From Actinomycetota bacterium (GTDB lineage Bacteria > Actinomycetota > Actinomycetes > Actinomycetales > Microbacteriaceae): a DNA stretch of 36,495 bases. The notes below the pieces were generated by a model. It was not told the DNA's origin, did not search any database, and saw only the letters and a list, made by a program, of their open reading frames with translations. Shown in pieces: positions 1 to 8,155 of the stretch. The position numbers and the translations under genes were made by a program. The DNA lies in assembly GCA_018268515.1 (NCBI GenBank), contig JAFDWK010000058.1, positions 1-36,495 of the forward strand. Direction: 5' to 3'. Position 1 is the first letter of the stretch, and every line of letters begins with the position of its first letter.

Positions 1-90
1 ACCGCGATCCCATTCGACTGGAGTTTCGGACGCGCAGCCCTCCGCGACCTCATCGAACGGGTGAACCGACACGTAAAGGCCGCAACATGA
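1..90 (+). CDS. C-terminal tail of an unidentified, foreign-looking ORF (partial)
   Basis: Twenty-nine codons are open from the window edge to TGA at 88-90, ending in a stretch that reads DWSFGRAALRDLIERVNRHV. The start lies outside the window. Nine of 29 codons end in A or T (for example CCA, GGA, GCA, GTA, ACA), unlike the almost pure G/C third positions of the neighbours, so the DNA looks acquired. The Trp-Ser/Thr-Phe...Leu...Leu layout loosely recalls the C-terminus of IS630-type transposases, but this is too short to assign. It runs convergently into rsmB and overlaps the stop-less end of that frame. Confidence 0.4.
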   Translation, partial: TAIPFDWSFGRAALRDLIERVNRHVKAAT

Positions 91-1611
91 CCCCCGACGA
101 ACTACCGAGCAGGCCCACTGGCCGTTCTTGCGGATCAGCGAGAGGAACATGGCGTCCGTGCCGTGACGGTGCGGCCAGAGCTGGGCGTGACCGCTCCCGC
201 TCGCAGGGGCCGGCAGGTCGATCGGATGCTGTGCGATGGCGCGGATCGCCTCGCGGGCGTCGAGCTCATGCGCGTCGTCGTGGCCGCGGAGCACGGTCTG
301 CACCACGGCGGCGGTCTCGGCCAGATGCGGCGAGCAGGTGACGTAGGCGAGGATCCCGCCGGGCCTGAGCGCGCCGAGCGCGGCGTCGAGCAGCTCCTCC
401 TGGAGGGCGGCGAGCTCCGGCACGTCGGCGGCCGTCTTGCGCCAGCGCGCCTCCGGACGGCGCCGGAGCGCCCCGAGTCCGGTGCACGGCGCATCGAGCA
501 GGATCCGGTCGTAGGCGCCGCGCCGGCCGACGGCGAGTGCCCGGCCGTCCTCCTCTGCGACGTCGACGTGCAGCGGAACCGGGGCGACGGCCTTGCGGAC
601 CAGCCCGGCCCTGGCCGGCACCACCTCGTTCGCGTCGAGTGTCGCGCCGTTGCGCAGCGCCTCGGCGGCGAGCAGCGCGGTCTTGCCGCCGGGGCCCGCA
701 CAGAGGTCGAGCCAGCGCTCCCCCGCCGTGACCGGCTGCACGCCGACGAGGGCGAGCGCGACGAGCTGCGAGCCCTCGTCCTGCACGCGCACGCGGCCGT
801 TGTCCGCGGCGACGACCGCTGCAGGGTCTCCGCCTTCGGATCCGAACGCGGTCGGCGCATACGGCCTTCGGGGCTCCCCCGGCTCCGCGAGCCCCGGAAG
901 GGCGACCAGCGTGACCTCGGGCGCGGCGTTGTCCGCGGCGAGGAGCTCCTCCAGCTCCTCCTCACGGCCCTCGGCTGCGAGGGCGCGGCGCAGGGCGCGG
1001 ATGATCCATACCGGGTGCGCGAAACGGAGCCCGAGGCGCTCGTCGTCCGAGCGCGCCGCGGCGGCGACCGCGTCGAGCCACTCCTCCTGCGTGCGCGCGG
1101 CGACTCTGCGGAGCACCGCGTTCGCGAACCCGGAGGCCGCCCGGCCCGCATGCAGCGCCACCAGGTTCACCGATTCGTTGACGGCGGCGTGCGTCGCGAC
1201 GCGGGTGGCGAGGATCTGGTGCGCACCCAGCCGGAGGGCGTCGAGCACGGGCGGATCGATGCCGGCGACATCGCGCCCTGCCGCGATCCCGATGATCGCG
1301 TCGTAGGTGCCGAGGCGGCGCAGCGTCCCATAGGCGAGCTCGGTGGCGAGCGCGGCATCCGCGCCGGAGAGCCCCGCTTCCCTGATCGCTCCGGGCAGCA
1401 GCAGATTGGCGTACGCGTCGGAGGCGCTGACGGCACGGATCACGTCGTAGGCGACCCGCCGCGCGGGCTGCACGTCGCGCGGACGCGCGTCTCGCGAGGG
1501 TGCGCGATGCGCCGTGCCGCCGGCGTTCTGCCGCCGGGTTCCGCTCGGAGCGTCGGTGCGCCGCTGCGGTCCGCGGCGGTCGTCGCGGTTCTGCCGTCCC
1601 TGCGCGCTCAT
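1..1611 (-). CDS. rsmB: 16S rRNA (cytosine-C5)-methyltransferase RsmB, 3' end abnormal and open at window edge
   Basis: RsmB methylates C967 of 16S rRNA using SAM. The ATG at 1611 overlaps the fmt stop (ATGA). A basic, Arg-rich leader of about 45 residues is followed by a NusB-like RNA-binding domain (about 50-180). The methyltransferase domain then shows the SAM loop WLDLCAGPGGKT near residue 298, LLDAPCTGLGALRRRPEARW near 370 (one catalytic Cys) and the second Cys in YVTCSPHL near 420. The usual RsmB terminus is recognisable as HGTDAMFLSLIRK around positions 130-165, about residue 490, a normal family length. The frame then continues without any stop to base 1 through sequence that does not look like RsmB. 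The native 3' end has probably been replaced by other DNA, or the contig edge is wrong. Last gene of metK-priA-fmt-rsmB. Confidence 0.85.
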   Translation of the reverse strand, partial: MSAQGRQNRDDRRGPQRRTDAPSGTRRQNAGGTAHRAPSRDARPRDVQPARRVAYDVIRAVSASDAYANLLLPGAIREAGLSGADAALATELAYGTLRRLGTYDAIIGIAAGRDVAGIDPPVLDALRLGAHQILATRVATHAAVNESVNLVALHAGRAASGFANAVLRRVAARTQEEWLDAVAAAARSDDERLGLRFAHPVWIIRALRRALAAEGREEELEELLAADNAAPEVTLVALPGLAEPGEPRRPYAPTAFGSEGGDPAAVVAADNGRVRVQDEGSQLVALALVGVQPVTAGERWLDLCAGPGGKTALLAAEALRNGATLDANEVVPARAGLVRKAVAPVPLHVDVAEEDGRALAVGRRGAYDRILLDAPCTGLGALRRRPEARWRKTAADVPELAALQEELLDAALGALRPGGILAYVTCSPHLAETAAVVQTVLRGHDDAHELDAREAIRAIAQHPIDLPAPASGSGHAQLWPHRHGTDAMFLSLIRKNGQWACSVVRRGSCCGLYVSVHPFDEVAEGCASETPVEWDRG

Positions 1612-2567
1612 CGGGCCTCGTCCCCCGCGCTCGGGGACGCCGCGACGTCGAGTCGAACCGTCTCGCCCTCGGCGACCCGCAGTCCGCGGAACCAGTCGGC
1701 GGCGGCCATCACGGGTTTGCCGGCCGGCTGCACGCGGATGAGCCGCAGCGGCAGGGTCGCCGTGCCGACCAGCACGCCGCCCCTGACTCCTCGCAGTTCG
1801 CCAGGCGCCAGCGGATCCGCGTCCTGCACGCGGGCGAGTTCGCGGACCTTGAGCGTGACGCCGCCGATCGTCGAGTGCGCACCCGGTTCACTGGTGACCC
1901 CGCGGTAGCGGGCGAACACGGCGTCCGCGGACCGGGTCCAGTCCAGACGTCCGTCGTCGAGGCCGAGCTTCGCCGCGTGGGTCGCGTCGCCCTGCTGCGG
2001 CACCGGGTGGGCGGTGCCGTCGGCGATCGCGGCGACCGCCTCCGCCGTCAGCGCGGCGCCGTCCACGGCGAGCGAGGCGAGCGCGTCGTCGGCGGTGGCG
2101 TCGTCCGCGACCGGGTACGCGCGCATCGCGTGCACGTCCCCTGCGTCCAGCGCGGGCACGAGCTGGAACACCGTGGCGCCCAGATCCGCATCACCGGCGA
2201 TGAGGGCGCGCTGCACCGGGGCGGCCCCGCGCCAGGCAGGCAGCAGCGAGAAGTGCAGGTTGATCCATCCGTGCTCCGGCGCGCTCAGCAGGGGCTCCCG
2301 CACGAGGCCGCCGTAGGCGACGATGACGCCGAGCTCGGGGCGCAGCGCACTGATCCGTCCGGTGGCCTCGTCGTCCAGGCGCGCGGCCTTGATCACGGGG
2401 ATGCCGAGAGCCTCGGCCTCCTGGGCGACCGGAGAAGGGGTGAGGATCCGCTTGCGGCCGAGGGGTGCGTCGGGACGGGTCACGACCGCCACGATCTCGT
2501 GCTCGCCGGCGAGGCGACGGAGGGTGGGCACGGCGGCCGCCGGGGTTCCGGCGAAGACGAGGCGCAT
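1608..2567 (-). CDS. fmt: Methionyl-tRNA formyltransferase
   Basis: Formylates the amino group of Met-tRNA-fMet with 10-formyl-THF, giving the initiator tRNA for bacterial translation. The 319 residues match the family length. The N-terminal Rossmann-like formyltransferase domain begins MRLVFAGTPAAAVPTL. The active-site strand WINLHFSLLPAWRGAAPVQ carries N103 and H105, and DAGD at 141-144 supplies the catalytic Asp. The C-terminal OB-like tRNA-binding domain starts near residue 205 (AKLGLDDGRLDW). The stop overlaps the rsmB start by four bases, so the two are likely translationally coupled. The gap to priA upstream is 66 bp with no clear terminator. Synteny of fmt with an RsmB gene (fmu) is common in actinobacteria. 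Nothing unusual in sequence. Confidence 0.95.
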   Translation of the reverse strand: MRLVFAGTPAAAVPTLRRLAGEHEIVAVVTRPDAPLGRKRILTPSPVAQEAEALGIPVIKAARLDDEATGRISALRPELGVIVAYGGLVREPLLSAPEHGWINLHFSLLPAWRGAAPVQRALIAGDADLGATVFQLVPALDAGDVHAMRAYPVADDATADDALASLAVDGAALTAEAVAAIADGTAHPVPQQGDATHAAKLGLDDGRLDWTRSADAVFARYRGVTSEPGAHSTIGGVTLKVRELARVQDADPLAPGELRGVRGGVLVGTATLPLRLIRVQPAGKPVMAAADWFRGLRVAEGETVRLDVAASPSAGDEAR

Positions 2568-2633
2568 GAGGGTCCTTCGAAGGTGCTGCGGGATGTTCGG
2601 GACGAACGGGTGGATCCGGGTGGACCGGGCGGT

Positions 2634-4670
2634 TCAGAGGTCGGGTTCGGTCACGTCGAGTCTCACCGAGAGCGTAGTCCGTGGGGTCCTGCCACGGGCC
2701 CTGCGGCGCCCCATCGCCTCGGCCACCACGGCGGCGCGGAGCGCGCCGGCCACGCGTGCGCCCTCCGCGTAGGGGAAGCGCACCAGCGCGCGTTCCCGGC
2801 CGTCGTCGTCACCCTCGATCGGGACGGGGCCCAGCACCGCATCCGGCGGCAGCTGCAGGGCGGCGAGGTCGTCGAGCGCGCGCCGGATCCCCGGCCCCGT
2901 GCCTTCGAGTCGGGCGACCCGCACCGACGGCGGCATGCGCAGCGGCGCGCGTTCGGCGAGCTCCGCGCGGGCGTAGGACGCCTGCGACCAGGTGGCCAGC
3001 GCTCGGGCGACCGCACCGTCGACGCCGACGAGATGGATCGGGGCTCCGGGGGCGGCCAGGGCGGCGGCGTTCGACCACCAGCGCAGGCAGGACTCGCCGA
3101 TCCGCAGCTCGGGCGCCTGCAGCATGCGGGATCCGTCGAGCAGCACGACAGCGCGATAGCCGCCCTCGGCCGGCGGTTCGGCGCCCCGCGTGGCGACGAC
3201 GAGCGCAGGCCTGGCGTCGACGCGCTCGACCGGATGGTTGCCGTCCGCGACGATCACCCTGATGCCCGGGAACGCGCGTCCCAGCTCCTCGGCCGTCCGT
3301 TCGCTTCCGGACGCGGCCAGGCGCACCGCATCGCCGCCGCAGGAGCCGCACGCCCACAGCCGTGCGCCGCGTCCGCACCAGGCGCACACGGGTGTCGCCC
3401 CGCGATGTGCGGCGCCGAGCGGTCCGCCGCAGGACGTGCAGCGCGCGGGAGCGCGGCACGACGCGCACACCAGCGTCGGCGAGAAGCCGGGCCGGGCGAC
3501 CTGCAGCAGCACGGGGCCGGTCGCTGCAGCCTCCCGTGCCGTCAGGAAGGCCCGCGACGGCAACCGCTGACCGCGGCGGTCCAGATCCTCCGTGGAATCC
3601 AGCACGACACGCGGCAGCGTCCGCCGGACGGCCGTGATCGCGCGGAGCCACCCGGTCTCGACCAGGCGCTCCACATCGGTCGTGCGGGTGTGGCCGGCGA
3701 AGAGCAGCGCCGATCTCTCCTGCTCCTGCCGGAGCAGAGCGACGTCCCGCGGGTGCACTCCGGGAGCGAGGGGCTCGGCGAGCAGGCCGTCGCCGTCGTC
3801 CCAGAGCGCCACCAGGCCCGCTCGCACCGGGGCGTACGCTGCGGAGCGGTTGCCGACGACGATGCACGGGGCGTCCTCGAGCGTGCGCAGGTAGGCGCGG
3901 TAGCGGTCGGGATTGGACTGACGTGAGTCCATCCGCGCGACCGGGGCTCCCGGCGCGAGCCTGTCGAGGGCCGCGAGGAGCACGTCGAGGTCGCGGTAGT
4001 CGGGCACGACCAGCACCGCGGAGGCGCCCCCGGCGAGGGTGCACGTCGCGGCCGCCGCCAGCAGGCGGGCCCATTCCGGCAGTCCGTCCGGCGCCGGCTG
4101 CGGGATCGCCTCGAGGGCCGCGCGGCCCGATTCTGCGAGCACCTCGGCGAGGCCGGCGTACTGCGCGATGATCTCGGCGACCTCGGGAGCCGCCGGGTAC
4201 TCGGGCGGTGACGGATCCGCGGGCGTACCCCGGGGGGCTTCGGAGGCGTCGTCCGGATCCTGGCCCGCACTGCCGGGCCCCCGGTCGCCGTCGGGGCTCT
4301 GCCCGCCGGCCGCGAGCCAGGCCTTCTCCACGCGCACCTGCCGCTTGGGCACGATCAGCCGGAGGACGTCGGAGGCGCTGCCCGCCGCCCGGTCCGCCGC
4401 ACGCCGGGCGAGCGCGTGGAGTCGCTCCGGCAGGACCCGGGCGCGGGAGAGCACGGTGTCGAGCTCGGCCAGGGCACGGCCGTCGTCGCGCTCGGTGCCG
4501 AGCTCGATGACGTAGGCGTCCACCACGCGTCCCGCCGAGCGCAGCGGCACGCGCACGCGGACGCCGGGCATCGCGTCGGCCCGCAGCTCCTGCGGGATCG
4601 CGTAGTCGAACAGCCGGTCCAGCTGCGGGACGGGCGAGTCCAGCAGTACGCGCGCGATCGGCCGGGGCAC
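2634..4670 (-). CDS. priA: PriA-like primosomal protein N', helicase motifs degenerate
   Basis: Homologue of the replication-restart protein PriA, 678 residues from GTG 4670. I chose this GTG because it lies 14 bases after the metK stop and is followed by PRPIARVLLDSPVPQLDRLF, the usual PriA N-terminal 3'-DNA-binding domain. The central cysteine cluster is kept (CASCRAPARCTSCGG, then CAWCGRGARLWACGSCGG), so zinc-dependent structure is likely. Where active PriA has a GxxGSGKT Walker A loop this protein reads AAAATCTLAGGASAVLVVPD, and I see no DEEH box. It therefore appears unable to hydrolyse ATP as a helicase. The same loss is known in other actinobacterial PriA proteins, for example M. tuberculosis, so it probably acts as a fork-binding or loading scaffold. 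Confidence 0.88.
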   Translation of the reverse strand: MPRPIARVLLDSPVPQLDRLFDYAIPQELRADAMPGVRVRVPLRSAGRVVDAYVIELGTERDDGRALAELDTVLSRARVLPERLHALARRAADRAAGSASDVLRLIVPKRQVRVEKAWLAAGGQSPDGDRGPGSAGQDPDDASEAPRGTPADPSPPEYPAAPEVAEIIAQYAGLAEVLAESGRAALEAIPQPAPDGLPEWARLLAAAATCTLAGGASAVLVVPDYRDLDVLLAALDRLAPGAPVARMDSRQSNPDRYRAYLRTLEDAPCIVVGNRSAAYAPVRAGLVALWDDGDGLLAEPLAPGVHPRDVALLRQEQERSALLFAGHTRTTDVERLVETGWLRAITAVRRTLPRVVLDSTEDLDRRGQRLPSRAFLTAREAAATGPVLLQVARPGFSPTLVCASCRAPARCTSCGGPLGAAHRGATPVCAWCGRGARLWACGSCGGDAVRLAASGSERTAEELGRAFPGIRVIVADGNHPVERVDARPALVVATRGAEPPAEGGYRAVVLLDGSRMLQAPELRIGESCLRWWSNAAALAAPGAPIHLVGVDGAVARALATWSQASYARAELAERAPLRMPPSVRVARLEGTGPGIRRALDDLAALQLPPDAVLGPVPIEGDDDGRERALVRFPYAEGARVAGALRAAVVAEAMGRRRARGRTPRTTLSVRLDVTEPDL

Positions 4671-4684
4671 GGGCGGTCCCGTGG

Positions 4685-5878
4685 TCAGAGGCCGGCGGCG
4701 CGACGCAGATCCTCGGCGCGGGTGGTCTGCTCCCAGGTGAACGTCGGCAGTTCGCGGCCGAAGTGCCCGTAGGCGGCGGTGTCGGCGTAGATCGGGCGCA
4801 GCAGATCCAGCTCCTCGATGATCGCCTGCGGGCGCAGGTCGAACACCTCGCGGATCGCGCGGGTGATGGTCTCGTCGTCGACCGTGCCGGTGCCGAACGT
4901 CTCCACGTACAGGCCCACCGGCTGCGCGACGCCGATCGCATAGGCGACCTGCACCTCGAGCCGCTTGGCGAGGCCTGCGGCGACTGCGTTCTTGGCGACC
5001 CAGCGCATGGCGTAGGCGCCCGAGCGGTCGACCTTCGACGGGTCCTTGCCGCTGAACGCTCCGCCGCCGTGGCGGGCGGCACCGCCGTAGGTGTCGATGA
5101 TGATCTTGCGGCCGGTGAGGCCCGCGTCGCCCTTCGGCCCGCCGGTCACGAAGGGCCCCGCCGGGTTGATGTAGTGGGTGACGCCGTCGAGGTCGAGCCC
5201 GGTGGTGGCGAGCACGGGATCGATCACGTGCCGCAGGACGAGCTCCTTCAGCTCCTCCTGCGAGATCTCCGGGTTGTGCTGCGTGGACAGCACCACCGCG
5301 TCCACGGTCTTCGGGGTGAAGCCGTCGTAGCCGAGGGTGACCTGGGTCTTGCCGTCGGGGCGCAGGAACGGCAGCGTGCCGTCGCGGCGCACCTGGGTGA
5401 GGCGCTCCGCGAGCCGGTGCGCGGTCCATGCGGCCATCGGCATGAGCTGCGGGGTCTCGGTGGTGGCGAAGCCGAACATGATGCCCTGGTCGCCCGCACC
5501 GAGCAGATCGCGCGGATCCGAGGATCCGCCTTCGCGGTGCTCATGCGCCTGATCGACACCGCTCGCGATGTCGGCGGACTGCTCCCCCACCGACACGCTC
5601 ACGCCGCACGACGATCCGTCGAACCCGGTGTCGCTCGACGTGTAGCCGATGCCGTTGACGACGTCGCGCACGATCGTGGGGATGTCGACGTAGCCGGAGG
5701 TGCGGATCTCGCCGGCGACGTGCACGAGGCCGGTCGTCACCAGCGTCTCGACGGCGACTCGTGCCCCGGTGTCCACCGTGAGCAGGCCGTCCAGGATCGA
5801 GTCGGAGATCTGGTCGCAGATCTTATCCGGATGTCCCTCGGTGACGGACTCGGAGGTGAACAGACGCAGCGCGCTCAT
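4685..5878 (-). CDS. metK: S-adenosylmethionine synthetase
   Basis: Makes SAM from methionine and ATP in the cytosol as a homotetramer. At 397 residues it is the usual family length. Signatures are the N-terminal HPDK at 16-19 (ATP/Mg), [15 protein letters not shown] from residue 127 (loop and methionine/ATP contacts) and [19 protein letters not shown] (phosphate-binding loop). It heads metK-priA-fmt-rsmB: a strong hairpin separates it from rpoZ and a CATACT -10 candidate lies 76-81 bases upstream. The RBS reads AAGGGAG ahead of ATG 5878. In M. tuberculosis the coaBC (dfp) gene lies between rpoZ and metK; here that space is only 148 bp and holds no gene. No SAM riboswitch fold was recognised in the leader. 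Confidence 0.97.
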   Translation of the reverse strand: MSALRLFTSESVTEGHPDKICDQISDSILDGLLTVDTGARVAVETLVTTGLVHVAGEIRTSGYVDIPTIVRDVVNGIGYTSSDTGFDGSSCGVSVSVGEQSADIASGVDQAHEHREGGSSDPRDLLGAGDQGIMFGFATTETPQLMPMAAWTAHRLAERLTQVRRDGTLPFLRPDGKTQVTLGYDGFTPKTVDAVVLSTQHNPEISQEELKELVLRHVIDPVLATTGLDLDGVTHYINPAGPFVTGGPKGDAGLTGRKIIIDTYGGAARHGGGAFSGKDPSKVDRSGAYAMRWVAKNAVAAGLAKRLEVQVAYAIGVAQPVGLYVETFGTGTVDDETITRAIREVFDLRPQAIIEELDLLRPIYADTAAYGHFGRELPTFTWEQTTRAEDLRRAAGL

Positions 5879-5953
5879 CGGTGCTCCCTTGATGTGCAGG
5901 GCGGGGTGCGGGGCGTCACGCGCCCCTGGCAGCGGGCCTGTGTGCCCGAGCCC

Positions 5954-5959
5954 AGTATG
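5954..5959 (-). promoter_or_regulatory. Candidate -10 box of the metK-priA-fmt-rsmB unit
   Basis: On the minus strand CATACT lies directly after the hairpin that follows rpoZ. It differs from the TANNNT actinobacterial -10 pattern only in its first base. Transcription would start near 5947 and give a leader of about 70 bases. No good -35 hexamer was found at 16-18 bases spacing. Confidence 0.4.
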
Positions 5960-5962
5960 GAC

Positions 5963-6001
5963 GGAGCCGCCGACATCCGTGGACGGGATGACGGCGGCTC
6001 C
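5963..6001 (-). terminator. Strong hairpin downstream of rpoZ
   Basis: Perfect 10-bp stem (GGAGCCGCCG with CGGCGGCTCC), one A/A mismatch, a further 5 bp (CATCC/GGATG) and a 7-base loop. It begins 25 bases after the rpoZ stop and lies just ahead of the metK -10 candidate. There is no T-run, which is typical of high-GC actinobacterial terminators. Confidence 0.7.
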
Positions 6002-6026
6002 CCGATCGTGCGAGCAGAGGCTCGAC

Positions 6027-6281
6027 TCACTCCGCGTGGCGGATGCGGAGCTTGTCCTCGTTGATCTCGTGCAGCGCGATGGTCAGCGGCTTGTCCTCGA
6101 CCGAGGAGTCGACCAGCGGGCCCACGTTGTCGAACAGGTTGCCCTCGTGCAGGTCGGAGTAGTAGTCGTTGATCTGGCGGGCGCGCTTGGACGCGTAGAT
6201 CACGAGCTCGTACTTGGACTCGACACGGTCGAGCAGGTTGTCGATGGGCGGGTCGATGATGCCGTTGTTGTGTCCGGCCAT
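6027..6281 (-). CDS. rpoZ: RNA polymerase omega subunit
   Basis: Small subunit that helps fold and assemble beta prime into RNA polymerase. At 84 residues it is the normal actinobacterial size. The core RpoZ pattern is clear: an N-terminal segment around [20 protein letters not shown], then [13 protein letters not shown], and the C-terminal half [17 protein letters not shown]. The start at ATG 6281 is fixed by an ideal AGGAGG five bases upstream. It lies 106 bp after gmk, the gmk-rpoZ order being conserved across actinobacteria. The intervening gap carries a copy of a dispersed palindromic repeat. A 15-bp hairpin follows the gene, so it is probably the last gene of the pyr-gmk-rpoZ transcript. 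Confidence 0.95.
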   Translation of the reverse strand: MAGHNNGIIDPPIDNLLDRVESKYELVIYASKRARQINDYYSDLHEGNLFDNVGPLVDSSVEDKPLTIALHEINEDKLRIRHAE

Positions 6282-6350
6282 GGTGGACCTCCTGTTGGTG
6301 GGATGTTCGGCGACGCGTGTCGCGAAGAAGTCGGGCGTGCGCCCCGCTTC

Positions 6351-6375
6351 GGACCCTTCGACGAGCTCGGGGACC
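6351..6375. repeat. Dispersed palindromic repeat, copy 1 (rpoZ-gmk gap)
   Basis: The plus strand reads GGACCCTTCGACGAGCTCGG followed by GGACC. Its reverse complement matches the element at 14556-14579 at all but a few positions. The ends are inverted (GGACC... and ...GGTCC type), so RNA from either strand could fold. It is intergenic here. It resembles the abundant CCCTTCGACAAGCTCAGGG-type extragenic repeats known from several GC-rich genomes. Confidence 0.75.
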
Positions 6376-6387
6376 GGTGCGCAGCGG

Positions 6388-7302
6388 TCAGCGCGCAGAC
6401 GCCGAGGACAATTCTACGACCTCGCGGGCGGCCGTGGCGACGTCCTCGTTCACGACGCGGTGATCGAACTCCGCCTGCGAGGCCAGTTCGACCTTCGCGG
6501 TGCGCAGACGGCGGCTGCGCTCCTCGGCGTCCTCGGTGCCGCGGCCGACCAGTCGCTGCACGAGTTCGTCCCAGGACGGCGGCAGCAGGAACACCAGGTT
6601 CGCGGAGGGATCGGCGGCCCGCACCTGCCTGGCGCCTTGCAGATCGATCTCCAGCAGCACGGCCTTGCCCTCGGCCAACGCCGCGTCGATGGGCCGCCGC
6701 GGCGTGCCGTAGCGGTGCTTGTTGTGCACGGTGGCGTACTCGAGCAGCTCACCGGCGGCGATCATCCGGTCGAACTCGGCGTCGTCGACGAAGAAGTAGT
6801 GCACGCCGTTCTGCTCGCCCGGGCGCGGCGCGCGAGTGGTCGCGGAGACGGACAGGTGGATCTCGGGATGGTTCTCACGGATGTGCGCGGCCACCGTGCC
6901 CTTGCCGACCGCGGTCGGCCCGGCCAGCACGAGCAGGCGGCTGCGGCCCTCCCGGGGCGCGGGCTGCGGGAACCGTGCGTCGACCCAGCCGCGCAGCGCC
7001 AGCTGCTGACGGGATCCGAGACCTCCGAGCCGCTTGACCGGTGAGATCTGCAGGTCGGCGAGGATGCGGTCGCGCTTGCCTGCGCCGATCGCCGGCAATG
7101 CGGTGAGGAAGTCGGGCACGCGCAGCGTACCGGCGGTGGAGTGCGGATCGGCTGCGGCGGCGGTCAGCACATCCTGCGGGGCGATCACCCGCATGGTCAG
7201 ATCACGTTTCAGCGACGCCCGCGCGCGACGTCGCTCGACCGCTCGACGAGCGGCGGCGATGCGATCGACCTCGGGGACTGCACGCCCTGCCGGTTCACCC
7301 AC
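6388..7302 (-). CDS. gmk: mIHF-like DNA-binding domain fused to guanylate kinase
   Basis: Guanylate kinase phosphorylates GMP to GDP with ATP. The kinase starts near residue 122: P-loop GPTAVGKGT at 128-136, then the GMP-site segment [20 protein letters not shown]. Residues 10-110 are not part of any usual Gmk. They match the mycobacterial integration host factor pattern: a basic helix ([20 protein letters not shown]), [20 protein letters not shown] and [19 protein letters not shown]. In M. tuberculosis mihF and gmk are separate adjacent genes (Rv1388, Rv1389); here they are one 304-residue protein. The GTG start at 7302 is supported by AGGAGG six bases upstream and overlaps the pyrF stop by eight bases. 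No in-frame stop lies between the two parts. An alternative ATG in LTMRVIAP would cut the first helix. Confidence 0.92.
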   Translation of the reverse strand: MGEPAGRAVPEVDRIAAARRAVERRRARASLKRDLTMRVIAPQDVLTAAAADPHSTAGTLRVPDFLTALPAIGAGKRDRILADLQISPVKRLGGLGSRQQLALRGWVDARFPQPAPREGRSRLLVLAGPTAVGKGTVAAHIRENHPEIHLSVSATTRAPRPGEQNGVHYFFVDDAEFDRMIAAGELLEYATVHNKHRYGTPRRPIDAALAEGKAVLLEIDLQGARQVRAADPSANLVFLLPPSWDELVQRLVGRGTEDAEERSRRLRTAKVELASQAEFDHRVVNEDVATAAREVVELSSASAR

Positions 7303-8155
7303 CCATGACCTCCTGGTAGCGCGCGGCGCGCTCTTCGATCGTCGCTGTGATCCGGCCCGGACCGGCGGACAGGATGCTCCGGCTCTCGGAAGCCAGGACG
7401 TTACCTGCCAGCGTACCGAATCTCGACCGCAGATCCGCGGGTGTCGCGCCCTGCGCGCCGAAACCGGGAGCGAGCAGCGGCACGGTGCGCAGCGTGTCGT
7501 CGTCCAGAGCGTACCCGGACCGATCGATCGTCGCGCCGATGACCAGCCCGACGGATCCGAGTGCCTCGCCGGGCGCATCGAGCGCCGTCACGTCGCGCGT
7601 GATGCGCAGCGCCACGGTCTCCGCCGGCGCGGCCGCGAGTGCCGACGGAACGAGCGCCTGCTGCACCGGGGCGCCCTCGGGGTTGCTGGTCGCGGCGAGC
7701 ACGAACACGCCCTTGCCGGCGGGAAGCGCGCGGGTGATCGCCTCTGCGAGGGACCCTCCGCCCAGGTACGGGCTGATCGTGAGCGCGTCGGCCTCGAGCG
7801 GCGCACCGGGCTCGAGCCACGCCTGTGCGTATCCGGCCATGGTCGTGCCGATGTCGCCGCGCTTCGCGTCGGCGACGACGAGGAGCCCGGCCGCGCGCGC
7901 CGCGGACATCACGTCTTCGAGGGCGGCGAACCCGCGGGATCCGAACCGCTCGAAGAAGGAGACCTGCGGCTTGACCAGGCCCACGCGGCCCGCGGCGGCC
8001 TGGACCGTCGTCAGCCCGAACGCGCGCACGCCCTCCGCCGTCTGCGGCAGCCCCCACGCGTCCAGGAGCGCCTCGTGCGGGTCGATTCCGACGCACAGCG
8101 GCCCGTACGCGTCCAGGGCGCGGCGCAGCCGCGCCCCGAACGAGACGGCCGTCAT
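7295..8155 (-). CDS. pyrF: Orotidine 5'-phosphate decarboxylase (long actinobacterial type)
   Basis: Last step of UMP synthesis: decarboxylates OMP to UMP. The 286 residues fit the longer PyrF subfamily found in actinobacteria. The TIM-barrel active-site motif is [15 protein letters not shown] with D96, K98 and D101, and the N-terminal substrate strand is [12 protein letters not shown]. The ATG at 8155 overlaps the carB TGA (ATGA). Its own stop overlaps the gmk GTG region, and the gmk SD AGGAGG lies inside the last pyrF codons. This makes carB-pyrF-gmk one translationally linked run. No sign of truncation. Confidence 0.95.
   Translation of the reverse strand: MTAVSFGARLRRALDAYGPLCVGIDPHEALLDAWGLPQTAEGVRAFGLTTVQAAAGRVGLVKPQVSFFERFGSRGFAALEDVMSAARAAGLLVVADAKRGDIGTTMAGYAQAWLEPGAPLEADALTISPYLGGGSLAEAITRALPAGKGVFVLAATSNPEGAPVQQALVPSALAAAPAETVALRITRDVTALDAPGEALGSVGLVIGATIDRSGYALDDDTLRTVPLLAPGFGAQGATPADLRSRFGTLAGNVLASESRSILSAGPGRITATIEERAARYQEVMGG

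Noticed and set aside
5879-5953. SAM riboswitch ahead of metK
   Set aside because: The leader is short and shows none of the conserved SAM-I/II/IV elements I could recognise.
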